A DNA stretch of 64,000 nt from Poronia punctata (Eukaryota; Ascomycota; Sordariomycetes; Xylariales; Xylariaceae): NCBI GenBank assembly GCA_022579005.1, contig MU401479.1, positions 193,297 to 257,296 on the forward strand, written 5' to 3'. Made by a program: the position numbers and the translations under genes. The notes beneath the pieces were generated by a model that ran no database searches, had not been told where the DNA came from, and saw nothing but the letters and a program-made list of their open reading frames with translations. This document shows positions 1 to 12,278 of the stretch, piece after piece; position 1 is the first letter of the stretch, and every line of letters begins with the position of its first letter.

Positions 1-3000
1 CGTGTGAGGAGTAAATATCACGTCCAGCAGGCAGGCTCTTCCCTTGCCAGACACACCCCGCGGGTGCTTTTATTGACTTGGTCTGTAGTGTTGTTAGTAA
101 ACGACTAGACTAGGGCTAGAGCTGCCTGGTAGATCTAGGATGCCTGGTACGGCTGTGGTAGGGTTGATAGGTAAAGCAAATAATGTTGTTTTGGTATCAG
201 TTGGTATACATGGGACACCTGGGACACCTGGTACACGCTGGTGGTAGGTACTTTGGGACTATGGTACCTAGCAAGGCGGCGGAGAGGGGAAGAGGAGAAG
301 GAAGGTATGTCTCGGACGGTCAACGTGTGGCAGTAGCTCGGGAGAGAAGGAAAGAACATTGCCTCCTCCAGCCCAGTGGCTGCGGGTTGCTGATGATTGT
401 CGCTGATTGGTACTGGAGACGGCGCAAGGGGGCTTACCTTAACTTGTCCAACAGGCCTCTCGGCACGCCTACACCCTGTTTCAATACTACCTCGCGCGCA
501 CAGAATCTGAGAAGGTAGGCAGGTCAATGTTATCCCGCTCCGCATGCATCCGCCGAGGGTTGGAAGGGAGTCCAGTCTGTCCAGATACGCGCTGGACGGA
601 TATACTGGCAGACCAAAACGTAAAACATATTATAGGTTACGGTAGGTACTTACTTAGGTGTCGGAGGCACAACAGCAAGTAGAACAAGAGGGGGCGGACG
701 GGAGAAGGGCAGTCTAGGAATTTCTTCAGGCGAGGGACGAGAGACACATGGTAGGTTGGAGCCGCTGTAGAGAGGGCATGGATGTAGCTAGGAAAGTTAT
801 GTTTAGAGTATGTAAAGGTCTCCGTAGCTACCCAATGCAACGGCCTCTTTTGTTTTCGCCTGTTGCTTTCGTGCGTCGAGAGATGATCTTTTTCCCATCT
901 GCACCCGCCTAATCTTCATGTTCTGGGAGCATAATCAAGCGGTCACTCACTGGACCCCATTCTCTCGGGCTCGTCCTCACCGGTTTTAATGAAGAAGCAA
1001 GCCTATCCGACACTGTGACCAGGCGAAAAAATCCCACGATGGCACGCTATTCACTGATTTGAATACGCATCCAGAGTGTCGGAACGGTGACGACCTTCTC
1101 ATTGGATATCGCTCCGGAGGACCCCATGAACACAAAACCGAGTCTAACTAAGCAGGGACAACATTATGCAAGACGGTGGGGAAGATGGCCGTGCCAAATC
1201 CCGTGAATATGCCCGCAAACACACACCTACTATGTACGTGAAGAGAAATGTCGTTAGGGTACATCTCTACGCCTACTTGTCTATGTTGGGGCAGATCTAG
1301 GGCTGGGTCTGGGCGCTTTGGTCCTTTTTTCCATCGCACAAATCCCGACGTAGGGGCCACGGCCCGTGAGCAAATGTGTGATGGCGCGATGGAGTGGCCC
1401 GGAGGCGGCGTAGATAGCGGATAAAAGACAGGGTCGTCGACAATCGCCGGGTACGCTTAAATAAACAGCAATAAGTCCTAACGAATACACTAATAATAAA
1501 TGATACTGACCATACATACCATAGTCAGCCGCAACAAGGGAGGATTTTAAGTATTATGAGAAAGGAACCTAACCTAGGTGAGTACCCGGTCAGCCGTGCC
1601 CACTCGGCAGGTGGGCTCATCTCACAGGCACAGGTAGGTACGCCTACGCTAGTCTAAGTACGTACATACACGAAGAAGGTGCAGAACAGATAACATAGGT
1701 CGAGTTTTGTACTCGTTACCGTATGTCGAGGTCAGAAACATGATGGGTAGGTGCCTCTTAACCAGGTTATGTTTGTTGGCTTGTGTTTACAGGGACCAAC
1801 AGACTCCAGAGCAAGCAAGCGATCAAGCAATCAAGCTTGTTCATTAGGTACCATTAGGTATGATGATATGACATTCGTTGTCCTGTACAGTTGTCGAATT
1901 GGCAATTGCGCGCAGTTGTGGGAGCATGGGTTGATGTAATTGGGCCTTTAGGTAGCCTGTTGTCTTGGAAAATGAGGTCTTGAGTGTCGACTGCCTCCCT
2001 CCTCCCCTCCTTTCCTCTCCCCTTCCGTCGGCTCGAGCACGCTACCTGGTCGAAGAACCTAAAGTCGAAGCCGATTTAATGAACTGACTGACTACCTCAC
2101 AAACGCAATTAATGTGATGTAGAATATCACATGCCACATCATTTGTGTAAGTGTTTCCTCCGAATCCCCATATCTTGAGGCTGCACAACGCCAACACTGC
2201 AGGCAGGCTCTTCTCGTCTGTTTCTTCACTCCTACCTGCATTGCATTCCATTCCGCATTGCCTTGCAGATTCATGCAAACCAACTAGTATTGAACTTCTT
2301 TTCTGGGGGTGGATAAAAAAAAAATAGGCGGGGCCCGAAACGAAAGAGAAAAAGGCCACGGCCATAATGCAGGTAATGTGACCGATGGCAGACGCAACAG
2401 ATATTCTGGCCGAATGCAACCGCCTTGCGTACGCACGAATTGAACAAGCGCCAGCTCGGTTAGGTGAGCCATCCGGCCCCCAGTGTTATCTAATTTCCAC
2501 CATTTTTCACCAAAAAAAGCAATATGTACTGTCGGTCGCATATTGTTCTTCATCCAAACACTCGATTTCGCTACCCAAAAACTTCAAGGCCATAGTTATA
2601 TCCTAGATACCCAGAAGACAAGGGGAGAAAAAAAAAACCTCCGCCCGTCTTCGCGGTTGGGACTAGGTAGACTATGTTGGCCGTTGAACCAGGCAAAACA
2701 CGGCTAGGGTATCGTCCACGTTTCGGCAGTCGGCGCGTCTGCCGCCTCAAAAGAGCGCCATGTCCAACCAATTTTGTCTGTCATTGAATAAAAAAAGCGG
2801 CTCGCAAAAACTCGCCGGTTACCAGCAACATGATCACTGATCAGCCTCTCCTTTCTCCGTGTAGATCCTCGGGAAAGCGTGTTCAAAATGGCAACTACCT
2901 AGACTAGGTATGCATCAAGACCAGTCAGGCGCTTCTAGCTATGCACATATGTGCTTAGTCTGCGTCTAGTATGATGTGCCTACCTATTTACCTGACCTAG

Positions 3001-4114
3001 TTCCGTCAAAGTATCTACAGAATACCAACCTAGATATAGTAGTAGGACACGGCAGAAGGCTTGCATAGGTATTCGCGTCAGTGGTAAGCGTAGCGGCACG
3101 TCGGTGATTTCTTTTTCCTCCTCTTTTCTTTCCTTCCCGCTCCCCCAATCCCAGTAGCAGATCCGACTAATCTACGAGTACATAAGCCATGATGCCAACA
3201 TCATTGGACAAGTGCCCGCGTCCGTCTCATGACGTGGTCAAAGAACAGATCGGATAACAGGGGACAGGGTCAGGGTTTCTCCAGACTAGTACTCGAACCA
3301 GCTGGGTCAAGGTAAAAGAAGCATAATACGTACCCTAATCCCCAGATCGCCATGTCCGTCATTATTCTTCTTCAGAACATCCTTAGTTGATCTATCACTT
3401 GTGTGTGAACTTTAGTGTTCTGCATGTCCTACCTTACTTATAGGGAGATTTGCTCCAAGCGGCCTTGTAAACTAACTGCGAACCCGTGTAAATCATTATA
3501 CATACATAACTAAAACCATGCCCAACGCTAGCCGCAACTCGAGCCGCGCTCAGATCATGATAATCGCCTGTATACGTAGGTACCTTACCTTTACCGTACT
3601 CGTACCATATGTGTGCAACTACCGCGATGCGCTGTCCGTTGTTGTCATCCGTCCGTCCACACTTCATCTACTGAGACAGATCTTCTTCGAGCCTTGCCTT
3701 GGAAAAGCAAGCGCCCCTTTGAAAAAGATGTACCGGTAGATCATTGATACATCATTTTATTAGTAGGTGTAATGACAACACCTTACCTAATGTATGAGTA
3801 CGTCGGTCGGTCCTAACTTGTGCCCGGTATCCCCTCTACGAATGATCCTTGTTGATGAGATAGGAGAGGCACATCATGTTTGTTTATTTTCCGCAATCGT
3901 TTATATGTGCATAAGTTGGCAGAGATAGTGTTGTTACTATTCAAAAAGCTAGATTGCTCATCTCGAGCCATCATTGGACCGTGTGAAATCGTTTGTTTGT
4001 TACACAGACTAACTCGCCCTGCCGAGTAGGGTACCTACTCAGAATTATGCTACCGCGAGGACGGGATAGAATATTTTTTATTTGAGAGTAATAAAATTCC
4101 CCTCTCTTGAATGA
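1..4114. other. Gene-poor intergenic region
   Basis: No convincing gene is visible. The open frames are short (under about 140 codons), show no signal peptide or recognisable family, and none joins to a neighbour across plausible splice sites. The DNA is rich in short words such as TAGGTA/TACCTA, which are common in the intergenic DNA of this window, and holds two copies of the TACTCGTA/TACGAGTA octamer (near 3173 and 3597). The upstream end of a gene lying outside the window cannot be excluded. Confidence 0.6.
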
Positions 4115-5319
4115 TTAAAGTTTCGGTGTGCCGGTACCGGTGCCGTATGGTTCCTTTTCAACAACAGCCGCAGTAGATTGGGACTCTGGGGTTGGAATGT
4201 ACTGGTCGACTTCAACAAATGATTCATCCCCGGAAAACTTCCTATACTAGTGTCAGCGAACCCGACGTAAGGGGTAAAAGAAAATTAAGAAATTTAGCGT
4301 AGAACGTACCATCCTCGTTCCTCCCCACCACGGAGAAAGCTACAATCAGAGTTAGTCTCGCACGTCCAGCGGCTGGTTATTTTAACGTCGTAAGTCTGTG
4401 ATGGGTGTTCGAAACCTTGTGTCACAGGTTTTCGAGGGGTAGGCTGCGCTGGCGGCGGCGGCGGTAGCTCTCCGTTTTGCAATCCACCTGGGGCTACCGC
4501 ATAGTTCGCCCCCTTGGTGGCGACTCCGTCCCCACGGCCCCTAAGTCGACGATATGTACTCAGTCCACAAGTAAATGCTCCAAAATCCTCTATTGTTGGA
4601 TCTTCCGGTACTTGTCCAGTAAGGATCCGTCCCAAAGCGATAACAACAGCGGCATGCGTGCAGACCACCACTGCTTTCTTGCCTTCTTCGTCGCATCGCG
4701 CGATAATGGCTTGGATGCAAGACGCGACACGTTCATATAGCTGCGGGATAGACTCTCCCAGCCGCTGAGGCCCAGGAGAGGAGACATAGTCCATATCAAG
4801 ATCTGCAAACATGGTGTCCAAGTCACTCAGGGGTGCAGATGTAGGGTGTTCAAAGTGTGCTCGCCCGTACCATTCGCTCAGTCCCGACTCCACACGGATC
4901 TTCATACGGTTGCCGTCATCGGACGGTGACGACGAGCATACCGCGTTGTTGTTACGCCGCGAGACGAAAGGGGATATTGTCTGTAGACATCTGTAGTACG
5001 GACTAGAGTAGACCCGGTCGATTGGCGGGTCCACTCCCATCAAATGCTCACCTAGCTCACTGGCTTGCTCAACGCCATGGGATGTGAGTACTGGGTCTGT
5101 TGGCAGGCCTGTTGGTGATCGAAGGTACGCAGTGTAAGTGCCAGTAACGTGATCAACGCTCCAAGAGGATCGAAACTAGTAGAAAAAAGTAAGCGACTTG
5201 TCTCACTCTACGAAGAGGGGAACGATATAGCGGTTGATTAAAAAGAACCTCTGCGTTATCCTAGTTTCAGTTGGAAGCCTTACCCCGTGGCGAGTCACAT
5301 AAATTACTTCTAGTGACAT
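4115..5319 (-). CDS. tfc7: Histidine-phosphatase-superfamily protein, TFIIIC tau55/Tfc7-like
   Basis: Predicted 342-aa protein of the phosphoglycerate-mutase/histidine-phosphatase fold. In fungi this branch corresponds to the tau55 (Tfc7) subunit of RNA polymerase III factor TFIIIC. Three exons: 5319-5284 (12 codons, ending exactly on the catalytic RHG), 5175-4310 and 4241-4115; the introns are 108 and 68 nt, with GTAAGG and GTACGT donors. After the RHG come FRSSW, the SPTGLPTDP..TSHGVEQA segment, the DRVYSSPYYRCLQT motif, and the second histidine in VVVCTHAAVVIALGR. The C-terminal half carries CETNSDCSFLRGGEERGW, which continues in frame into the last exon. The proline-rich stretch near the middle is low complexity. 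The start is chosen because the first ATG gives MSLEVIYVTRHG, the canonical start of the fold. Family assignment is from remembered motif similarity; a generic phosphatase role is possible. Confidence 0.85.
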
Positions 5320-6133
5320 CTCAGCTAAAGCAAGGGATATTGTAAAGCGCGAAGACAATCTAGAGGAGGATTTTATAGGTCAATTCGTGTAGATTCCATG
5401 AGTGTGAGACCGAAAAACGCTGGTTGACAAAGGTAGAGGCAGGTGCGGCCGGGGCCTACAACTTACAAGCAACAACGGAAGGGGGGAGCTAAACAGAAGG
5501 TACCACCCCCGGAGTTGTCCAATGTTGATGTGCTAAACGATTTGATTTGCAGGGCTTGAAAGTCACGGAATTGTCATTATCAACATGATATTCGATTTAA
5601 ACCCTGTACGTAAGATTTGAGCTTCTCTGAGCCCCAAAGTCGTCCGATTTTATAAATGAAGTCGGCAACTTGCATGTTGAGGCTCGGACAAGACTGCTTG
5701 CCGAGGTAGGTAAGGTAGGACGGGAAGGTAGGTAGGTACCTGCCTTGGCGGGCCATAGGGGGGCATGTAATTGAGCGGTGTTGTCCGCTGCCCGGCAGCT
5801 GCGAACCTCTGTTTTCCCTACGAGTAAATGCTGAAGGCAAAACAAACTGAAACATTTGCAAAACAACACAACTACCCTAATTTAGGTACACAGTCCTCGG
5901 GGAATACACGCCAACAATATTGCAAGTAGTCTCTTTTTCATTTTATCGAAATATTTAATACTGCATACTCGAAACGGCTCTCTATACGGCACGGCACAGC
6001 ATGGGATCTTATTGCGCCAGTTCCAGCCGTCCAGTATTTCGTACTCTTCAAGGCGCCGTCGGTCTCATGAATCTATGAAGGCTCAGGGCGTCAGGTCGGA
6101 TATCTTTCAACCCTAACACTAGTATCGAATTGC
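5320..6133. other. Intergenic region, no gene seen
   Basis: About 800 bases between the start of the Tfc7-like gene and the stop of the next gene on the same strand. Only short open frames with no family features are present. One TACGAGTA octamer lies at about 5819, together with clustered TAGGTA-type words near 5700-5740. It should hold the Tfc7 promoter and the 3' end of the Asn/Gly-rich gene. Confidence 0.6.
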
Positions 6134-6738
6134 TTAATTGCAGTCCGTGTCGGCATTGCCGCCGCCGTCGCCGCCGTTGTTGTTATTGTTGTTGTTGTTG
6201 TTACCATTGGCGTTCTGTCCTGCGTGATGTCGTTTGTTCTACATACGCGTACAGTCATAGTCAGCATCACGATCTCAAAAAATGTATCAATGGCATCTTA
6301 GCTGAGCAAAAGGTGCGGGGGCTTACATTGTTGTTGTTGCAAGCTGCGTTGTTGTCGTTGGCGTTTCCGTTGTTGGCAGCATTGGCATTGGCATTGGCAT
6401 TGTTGTTATCAGTGCCGTTGCTGCTGTTGTTGCTGTTGCTGTTGTTGTTGTTGCCGCCGTTGTTGCCGCCGTTGTTGCCGCCGTTGTTGCCGCCGTTGTT
6501 GCCGCCGTTGAAGAAACCACCGAATCCATTATTACCAAATCCGCCGTTGTTACCATTTGCGGCGCCGACGGCGTTTCCATTGTTTCCATTGCCATTATTA
6601 TCTGTATTTGTCAGCGCATACTTTCTAATGGGTGTTTATATAAGGTTGGGTCTTACTGGCTTGTTGGCCCGCGTGATGTCGAGGCAACACCATAGCGGTG
6701 GCCGACGTAGCGAGAATGAGCATGTTCCAGAAATGCAT
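6134..6738 (-). CDS. Secreted Asn/Gly-rich low-complexity protein with duplicated RHHAGQ unit
   Basis: I do not recognise the family. Three exons (6738-6657, 6601-6327, 6238-6134) with 55-nt and 88-nt introns (donors GTAAGA and GTAAGC, acceptors TACAG and TGTAG) give 153 aa in one consistent frame. Residues 1-15 (MHFWNMLILATSATA) form a probable signal peptide. The rest is dominated by Asn and Gly: a five-fold GGNN tandem run, then NS/NA dipeptides, then a nine-Asn run. A motif RHHAGQ occurs twice, once just after the signal peptide (LPRHHAGQQA) and once at the start of exon 3 (NKRHHAGQNA). The only cysteines after the leader are one just before intron 2 and one next to the C-terminus, so a single disulfide is possible. 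KR ahead of the second unit could be a kexin site. The opposite strand also has a long open frame, but it reads as Leu/Pro homopolymers and is a shadow. The function is unknown. Confidence 0.72.
6400..6520. repeat. Trinucleotide/dodecamer repeat coding GGNN and NS/NA runs
   Basis: On the + strand this reads as repeated GTTGCC and GTTGTT units, including about five copies of a 12-bp unit between roughly 6446 and 6510. It lies inside exon 2 of the Asn/Gly-rich secreted protein and encodes its GGNN repeats, so length polymorphism between strains would be expected. Confidence 0.85.
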
Positions 6739-9700
6739 ATTTTCGAAGCGTGTGGGTTTATGCCCCCCGTGCTAGGAAATAAAGCTATACGAATGAAAGG
6801 CAAACTAGTGCAATAACAGAAACGTGGAAGACCAGCCACGTTATTGAAGAAGCAGAATAAGAGAGTGAATGATGCTGGGATGAAGGATAGAAACACCAGC
6901 TCTACGGAAGACGGGCTGAGCATCTTTATAGACTATTTAGGTACTTCCTCTTGTTCCTATCTGGTCTCGGACCGCACACCTTCACTTTATGATGTGATTC
7001 ACCAAGCGCCTGCCTTTCTGCGACAGGATACAAAACGACACGACGTCGCATTGCCTGCCATTTCAAGGGTGTAGATGGTTTCGCGATGAGTTTTTCTCTG
7101 TTCATTTCCACGACTAACGGCACAAGCCGCGGCGTTTCAGCGGATCTGAGGCAAGGTGAGCGTCAAACCCCAACATGAATGGTTTCAAGTGCTTGACCGA
7201 CTTAGATTCTAATACAGAAGCTATATAGATGCCTACCTAACCCACATGTATTCAATTTTACATATATGTTAATGTTAACAATTGTATTCTGGGGTCCAGG
7301 ACATATTCAAGTTGCCGACTAAAATTATGCACAAAGAATGATGGTCATTTTGATATTCATCCCAGCGTTAAACACCCGGGCCGCAAATAAGAAAAATAAA
7401 AAGGCACTCGATAAATTAGGTAACCATTGAACAGGCGATTGACCCTCTGAATTCTAGAACTTGTATCTTCAAAACTTGCCAGGTTTCATGTGATGCGATT
7501 GGCACCTTTATCCGAGCTTTACTTTGGGCAAAAGATCCACCAAATCCAACGTCAAGTGCATCGAAATGGTCATATTGTCCTTGGGCAGGCACCTACCTTC
7601 CTACGTTAAGTGATGGCGACTTCCATGTACGATGATGGCTAAAGTAACTTCCAAAGGCAAGTGTGGTTCCTCACGGATTCGGCATTCCGTACGCCACACC
7701 TGTAGAAAGTTATTACCTATGATGCACCACTCGGACTTGTTGCAACTTATGATCAACACCGCTTCAAACACACATGAAGCGTCATTTTTCAAACAACACT
7801 TGCTCGAGACTTAGGGGGACGGCCAACTGCACGCATACTTGTATTTATATGGCGAGTTGAAATTTCAACTTCTGCATAATGTCAAGTAGCTCATCAAGTA
7901 CCCTAGGTTAGGTCATTCTCAGCATGTTCCTCTCTTTGAGATTTGAACCTTGTTCAGGTTTCAGCCGATGCTGAGGCATGTAAAATAGACCACCTACACG
8001 TTGCAAGTTTACATCTTTTCAGGGTCTTGATCTCGGGTTCAAGACATGGACCCCTTTCGGACTAAGAGCAAAACTCTTTTCAAACCCCCCGACCTTTACC
8101 TTTGCACTGCGTCTAGAATTGGCACCTGCTAATGTGTGATATTATATCCCCTCTTCTTGAGTTCCGCTACGTTCCTCATAAACGTCTGCCCCCTTTGAAC
8201 GGTTTAAAGTCAAGATCAAACCTAGGTCAAAAGACTATCATAACATATGGCCTATAGACCCTCTAGAACTTTCTGGCTCACCGCAAAACATGAGACTACA
8301 CAGTTTTACTAAACTCAAATTTATCCTCGGGACCCTAAAACCCGTGGAGTTGGACCCCTAAACCACAAAGTCGATGGGCGTGGATCTAAGACATAACCGA
8401 ATCCATGTTTGTGATGGACATGGACGAAGTTCGACCATGACAGCCATCAGAAACCTTTTTTTGCTGTTTCCATCTTCGAGTTTTGATTTACTCCAACCCC
8501 GCCGCAGCAAGATGACTACGTAATCAATCATACGCAGGTACATACTGACGCTGGAACATGATATGCCGGCACATATGAACGAATGATGGAGGCGAGCTGC
8601 AACAACAACTTAGTAACCACTATTGATGAACTAACTATGCACTCACAGGATTTAGGTAAGTAGGAGATCTGCCGCAGCCGCCTCTTTGTAATTTTACTGT
8701 TTTAGACCCCACGAATGTCATGATGAAGTCTCTGCGTGCCGCTTCGTCCGTCCGTCTTAACCTAAACGCGTCCTAGATTGAGGTCATCTTCAGAGACCTT
8801 GAAACATAACAAGAAAAACACCGAAGAAGAAGTCAGGCACTGTACAAACAACCAGAAAGAGACCGAAACTTCGTCAGTTACTCTCACCTATTTCCCCGCC
8901 AATAACGTCAATCTTTGTACTTGTTGATTATCAACAGGCTGTATGTCCCAGATTCTTTTCATCTTCGGTGTCTTGGAGCCTGATCTTCGTCTCTCAAGAC
9001 GGCAAAGTATCGTCAAAGTACCCGAGGGCACCAAATACATAGGACGACTTGTTCATAATTAGCAAGACTTTTCTCGACGGACACGCTCAGAGTCGATGCA
9101 GTATGGACGCGCATTATTTTGGTAACAATGAAATAACACGCCAATTGTCAAATACGCGTCTAAATAATGGTGATGTTGTAGATTGGATGTGATCAGACGC
9201 GACTCTCTAGGCTATAACCGGCCCGCCTCCTGTTTTCTGGAGTACGTGTATATCCAATTCAGCATAGGAAGATGTTTTCTTTCACTACCTACCTAGGTTA
9301 CCTAAAATATTGCACGAGTTTTAGAAAAGTGTTGGACAAACTTTTGATACTATCATTCTACCTATCACATTTGCTTGTTCTACTTACGATGTGCCTCAAG
9401 TCAAGAACCAAGCAGTCTATACATGTAGGTAGGCATACGACGCATAACCGACAGAGGAGATGTAGTTTTATTCAATTAGATTGGACGAAACCCAGCATCT
9501 CAGGGAATGCCTTGTTGTAATTAGATATCAGGCCCTGTAACCTGGCGGGCCAGGGTTGTAATTTCCATTTTAGGAAGGCAAGCACAGATCATCGCGTCTC
9601 TAGTGGTCTAGTGGTGACATTAGCGCGGTACAGAAACTTTTTCGGGGCCAAGTCCCAACATCTGCAATATCTACACGTATATTCAAGGATAAGCTCAATA

Positions 9701-9757
9701 AACCGTCACAGCAGACAAACGCCGGTCCGTATGTCTACGACTCGTATAGAACTCAAA
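6739..9757. other. Gene-free region of about 3 kb
   Basis: No supported gene. All open frames are below about 95 codons and lack family signals. This stretch lies between the divergent starts of the secreted Asn/Gly-rich gene (-) and mrh4 (+), so both promoters lie here. In-frame codons upstream of the mrh4 ATG are open back to about 9611, but with no ATG before 9731. Confidence 0.55.
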
Positions 9758-11614
9758 ATGATGCGTGCATTCGCTTCAAAGCCTATCTGCCCATCGTGTC
9801 TATTCACCGCAACGACGGCACCGTTTCTACAAAGCTCACGCCAGCCATGGATCTCCCAACGATCTTTTTCCGGCCGGACGAAGACGAGTCCTTCGCGGAT
9901 GGTGCTCTCAGACCGAGTTGCGCGTGAGCCGAGGAGGGACGATGGCCGAGACCGTGGTCAAGATGACGGAAGAAACCGGCGGAGATCACCAGGCCCCTTT
10001 GGCGGCATGAACCAAACAACTCCGCCGCCTCCACGAGAAGACCGACGACCACCGCGAACCATACAGCGCAACGATCGTAATGACAAGGGCCGTGGAGCCC
10101 GAGGTGGGACCCAGGATGGCCGGCGGATAAAGGCGATGAAAATGCAAAGCTCCTTGGCAGCCATACCGTACGGAGAGAGAACGCGAACTAAAAATACCAT
10201 TGTCGAATGGGATTCTTTCGACCGATTCGACCTTTTGCCCACACTCAAATCAGCCATCTCAGAGGATGTACTGAAGGGGATGACGGAGATAAAACCGACG
10301 CCCATTCAGCGCGTGGCCATCCCATCGTTATTAGGCCAACAGGCAGCTCGTAAGAGGGTGAAAGCACGATCTCAACCTGGACGACAAGAGTTTCTATTAG
10401 CGGCCGAGACTGGCTCCGGCAAGACTCTCGCCTACCTATTGCCCGCGGTGAATGCGATGAAAGAGGCCGAGGCCACCGACCCCGATATCGTAGCTTACCG
10501 TGAATACTTTGACAAACAACGAGCGGCGATGGAAGAACCCGACTACAGCGGACCACGCGATTTCGAACCACATCCCACCAGGGCCCGCCCCCGGGTTGTT
10601 GTGCTAGTGCCCACGGCCGAGTTGGTTGACCAGGTCGGGGCCGTTGCAAAGTCTCTTTCGCATGCCGCCAAGTTCAAGGCCTCCATGTTGTCGGCGGACG
10701 TGTCTGCCAATGTCATCGAGAGGACCTTATATTCGCCCAGAGGTATCGATGTCATCGTTGCCACGCCCCACCTTCTCTCGTCCATAGCCAAGACGGATCC
10801 AAACATCTTATCGCGCGTAAGCCATCTCATCGTCGACGAGGCCGACTCTCTGTTCGATCGCAGCTTTGCGCCGGTAACGACGGCTATCCTGGAACGTGCT
10901 CTTCCCTCGGTCAAACAACTAATTCTCTGCTCTGCCACTATCCCCAAACGCCTGGACAACTACTTGGAAAAGGAGTTCCCCGACATGCAACGAATCACGA
11001 CACCCAATCTCCACGCCATCCCCCGTCGTGTCCAGCTCGGCGTCGTCGACGTATCGAAAGACCCGTACCATAACAACAAGAACCTAGCTTGCGCAGACGC
11101 CATCTGGACCATCGGAAAAGACGCGGCTCGTCACGAAGGCTCCGTGCCCGGCGAAGTCGACGTCAAGCGCATCATGGTCTTCGTCAACGAGAGAGAGACG
11201 ACTCAAGAAGTGGCCGACTATCTGGTCTCCAAGGGCATCAACGCCGTGGCCCTCCATCGCGACACGGAAGAACAGCGGCAGTCGGAAATGCTGGCTTCCT
11301 TCACGTCCAACGAAGCGATGAAGATCAACCTGCCCAAAAGCCAGTCCGCCGCGGGAATGAGTCGACGGACGCTCCCCAACACCAAAGTCATCGTGGCCAC
11401 CGATCTCGCGTCGCGTGGCATCGACACCATTGCCGTCCGACACGTCATCCTCTACGACGTGCCGCACACCACCATCGACTTCATCCACCGCCTCGGCCGC
11501 GCCGGACGCATGGGCAGGCGTGGAAGAGGTATCGTCTTGGTCGGCAGGAATGATCGCAGCGATATCGTGGCCGAGGTCAGGGAGAGCATGTACATGGGCC
11601 AGGCACTAATCTAA
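9758..11614 (+). CDS. mrh4: Mitochondrial ATP-dependent DEAD-box RNA helicase Mrh4
   Basis: Single-exon gene, 618 aa from the MMRAFASK start. Residues 1-45 are Arg/Ser/Ala-rich without acidic residues, as expected for a mitochondrial targeting sequence, followed by a basic, Arg-rich spacer to about residue 130. Helicase motifs appear in order: Q motif KPTPIQ (about 179-184), Walker A AETGSGKT (216-223), PTAEL (285-289), DEAD (360-363), SAT (392-394), ATDLASRGID (547-556) and HRLGRAGRMGR (577-587). PSRMVLSDRVA just before the Arg-rich linker also fits the Mrh4 branch, which in yeast is needed for assembly of the large mitoribosomal subunit. Another in-frame ATG at 9731 would add nine residues; I prefer the MM start because it gives the cleaner presequence. 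The length fits the family. Confidence 0.93.
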   Translation: MMRAFASKPICPSCLFTATTAPFLQSSRQPWISQRSFSGRTKTSPSRMVLSDRVAREPRRDDGRDRGQDDGRNRRRSPGPFGGMNQTTPPPPREDRRPPRTIQRNDRNDKGRGARGGTQDGRRIKAMKMQSSLAAIPYGERTRTKNTIVEWDSFDRFDLLPTLKSAISEDVLKGMTEIKPTPIQRVAIPSLLGQQAARKRVKARSQPGRQEFLLAAETGSGKTLAYLLPAVNAMKEAEATDPDIVAYREYFDKQRAAMEEPDYSGPRDFEPHPTRARPRVVVLVPTAELVDQVGAVAKSLSHAAKFKASMLSADVSANVIERTLYSPRGIDVIVATPHLLSSIAKTDPNILSRVSHLIVDEADSLFDRSFAPVTTAILERALPSVKQLILCSATIPKRLDNYLEKEFPDMQRITTPNLHAIPRRVQLGVVDVSKDPYHNNKNLACADAIWTIGKDAARHEGSVPGEVDVKRIMVFVNERETTQEVADYLVSKGINAVALHRDTEEQRQSEMLASFTSNEAMKINLPKSQSAAGMSRRTLPNTKVIVATDLASRGIDTIAVRHVILYDVPHTTIDFIHRLGRAGRMGRRGRGIVLVGRNDRSDIVAEVRESMYMGQALI

Positions 11615-12278
11615 ACCCGTCTCTGTCAGTCTACTTTAATACCTGAGTGAACAGACTTTTGATCTCCTGTAAGATATTGTAACTAGCAACCTTGTATATG
11701 TATCCATGTACTTGAGAAGAACTTTTATTAGACTGTACAACGCAACAAGAACGTGAGTTGAGTTGGTTTAAAGAGAATCTTTAATACATGGCATGTACAT
11801 CAAATAATAGACGAGCAAAATGATGCTCTCTCCTCTGACAACCCAAGATGTTTTCTTCCTTCTAGACAAATCCGTGGCCACTTTCCACTTTGACTCGTTA
11901 CCGGTACTTACTTGTATCATGTCGTATCCCCCAAGCCCTTTATATTTTATAGCACTGCATTTCCAATCACTGATAAGACACGACTTTCGAGAATCCCCGT
12001 TTCGCTTTTTTGCAAGTCTTGCTCGACGACCTTTCATATTAAACTTATACAAAGTCAAGTTGTCACTCTTCCATTTCCCTTTCAACATGTAAAAAAAATG
12101 GTATTAAGCTTCCTATAATCCAATAAACGCCGTTGCTATGAAGAGATCAACATTATTATTACTCCAAGGTTTTTCTTTCTTTTCCTCTGCCGGTCCTTTT
12201 CGTTATTATCCTATCCCGTCCTCTCTCGACTTAATTCTTGCAAACTAAAAACTCCAAACCTTGCGGTTCATGAGTTAA
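11615..12278. other. Convergent 3' intergenic region
   Basis: Lies between the convergent mrh4 (+) and the GPI-anchored protein gene (-). Both strands show open but low-information AT-rich frames. This is expected to contain only 3' untranslated sequence and transcription end sites. Confidence 0.6.

Noticed and set aside
6130..6816. Long + strand ORF rich in Leu and Pro, 228 codons
   Set aside because: It is the opposite-strand reading of the GTT/GCC repeat inside the Asn/Gly-rich gene and has no independent coding signal. The - strand frame shows a signal peptide and consistent splicing.
9596..9640. tRNA-like 5' half (TAGTGGTCTAGTGGT words) upstream of mrh4
   Set aside because: The D-arm-like words are not followed by an anticodon stem, a T-loop or a 3' acceptor partner, so it is not a tRNA gene.
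9611..9757. N-terminal extension of the helicase frame back to 9611
   Set aside because: It begins with GTG and has no ATG before 9731. The MM start gives the cleaner mitochondrial presequence.
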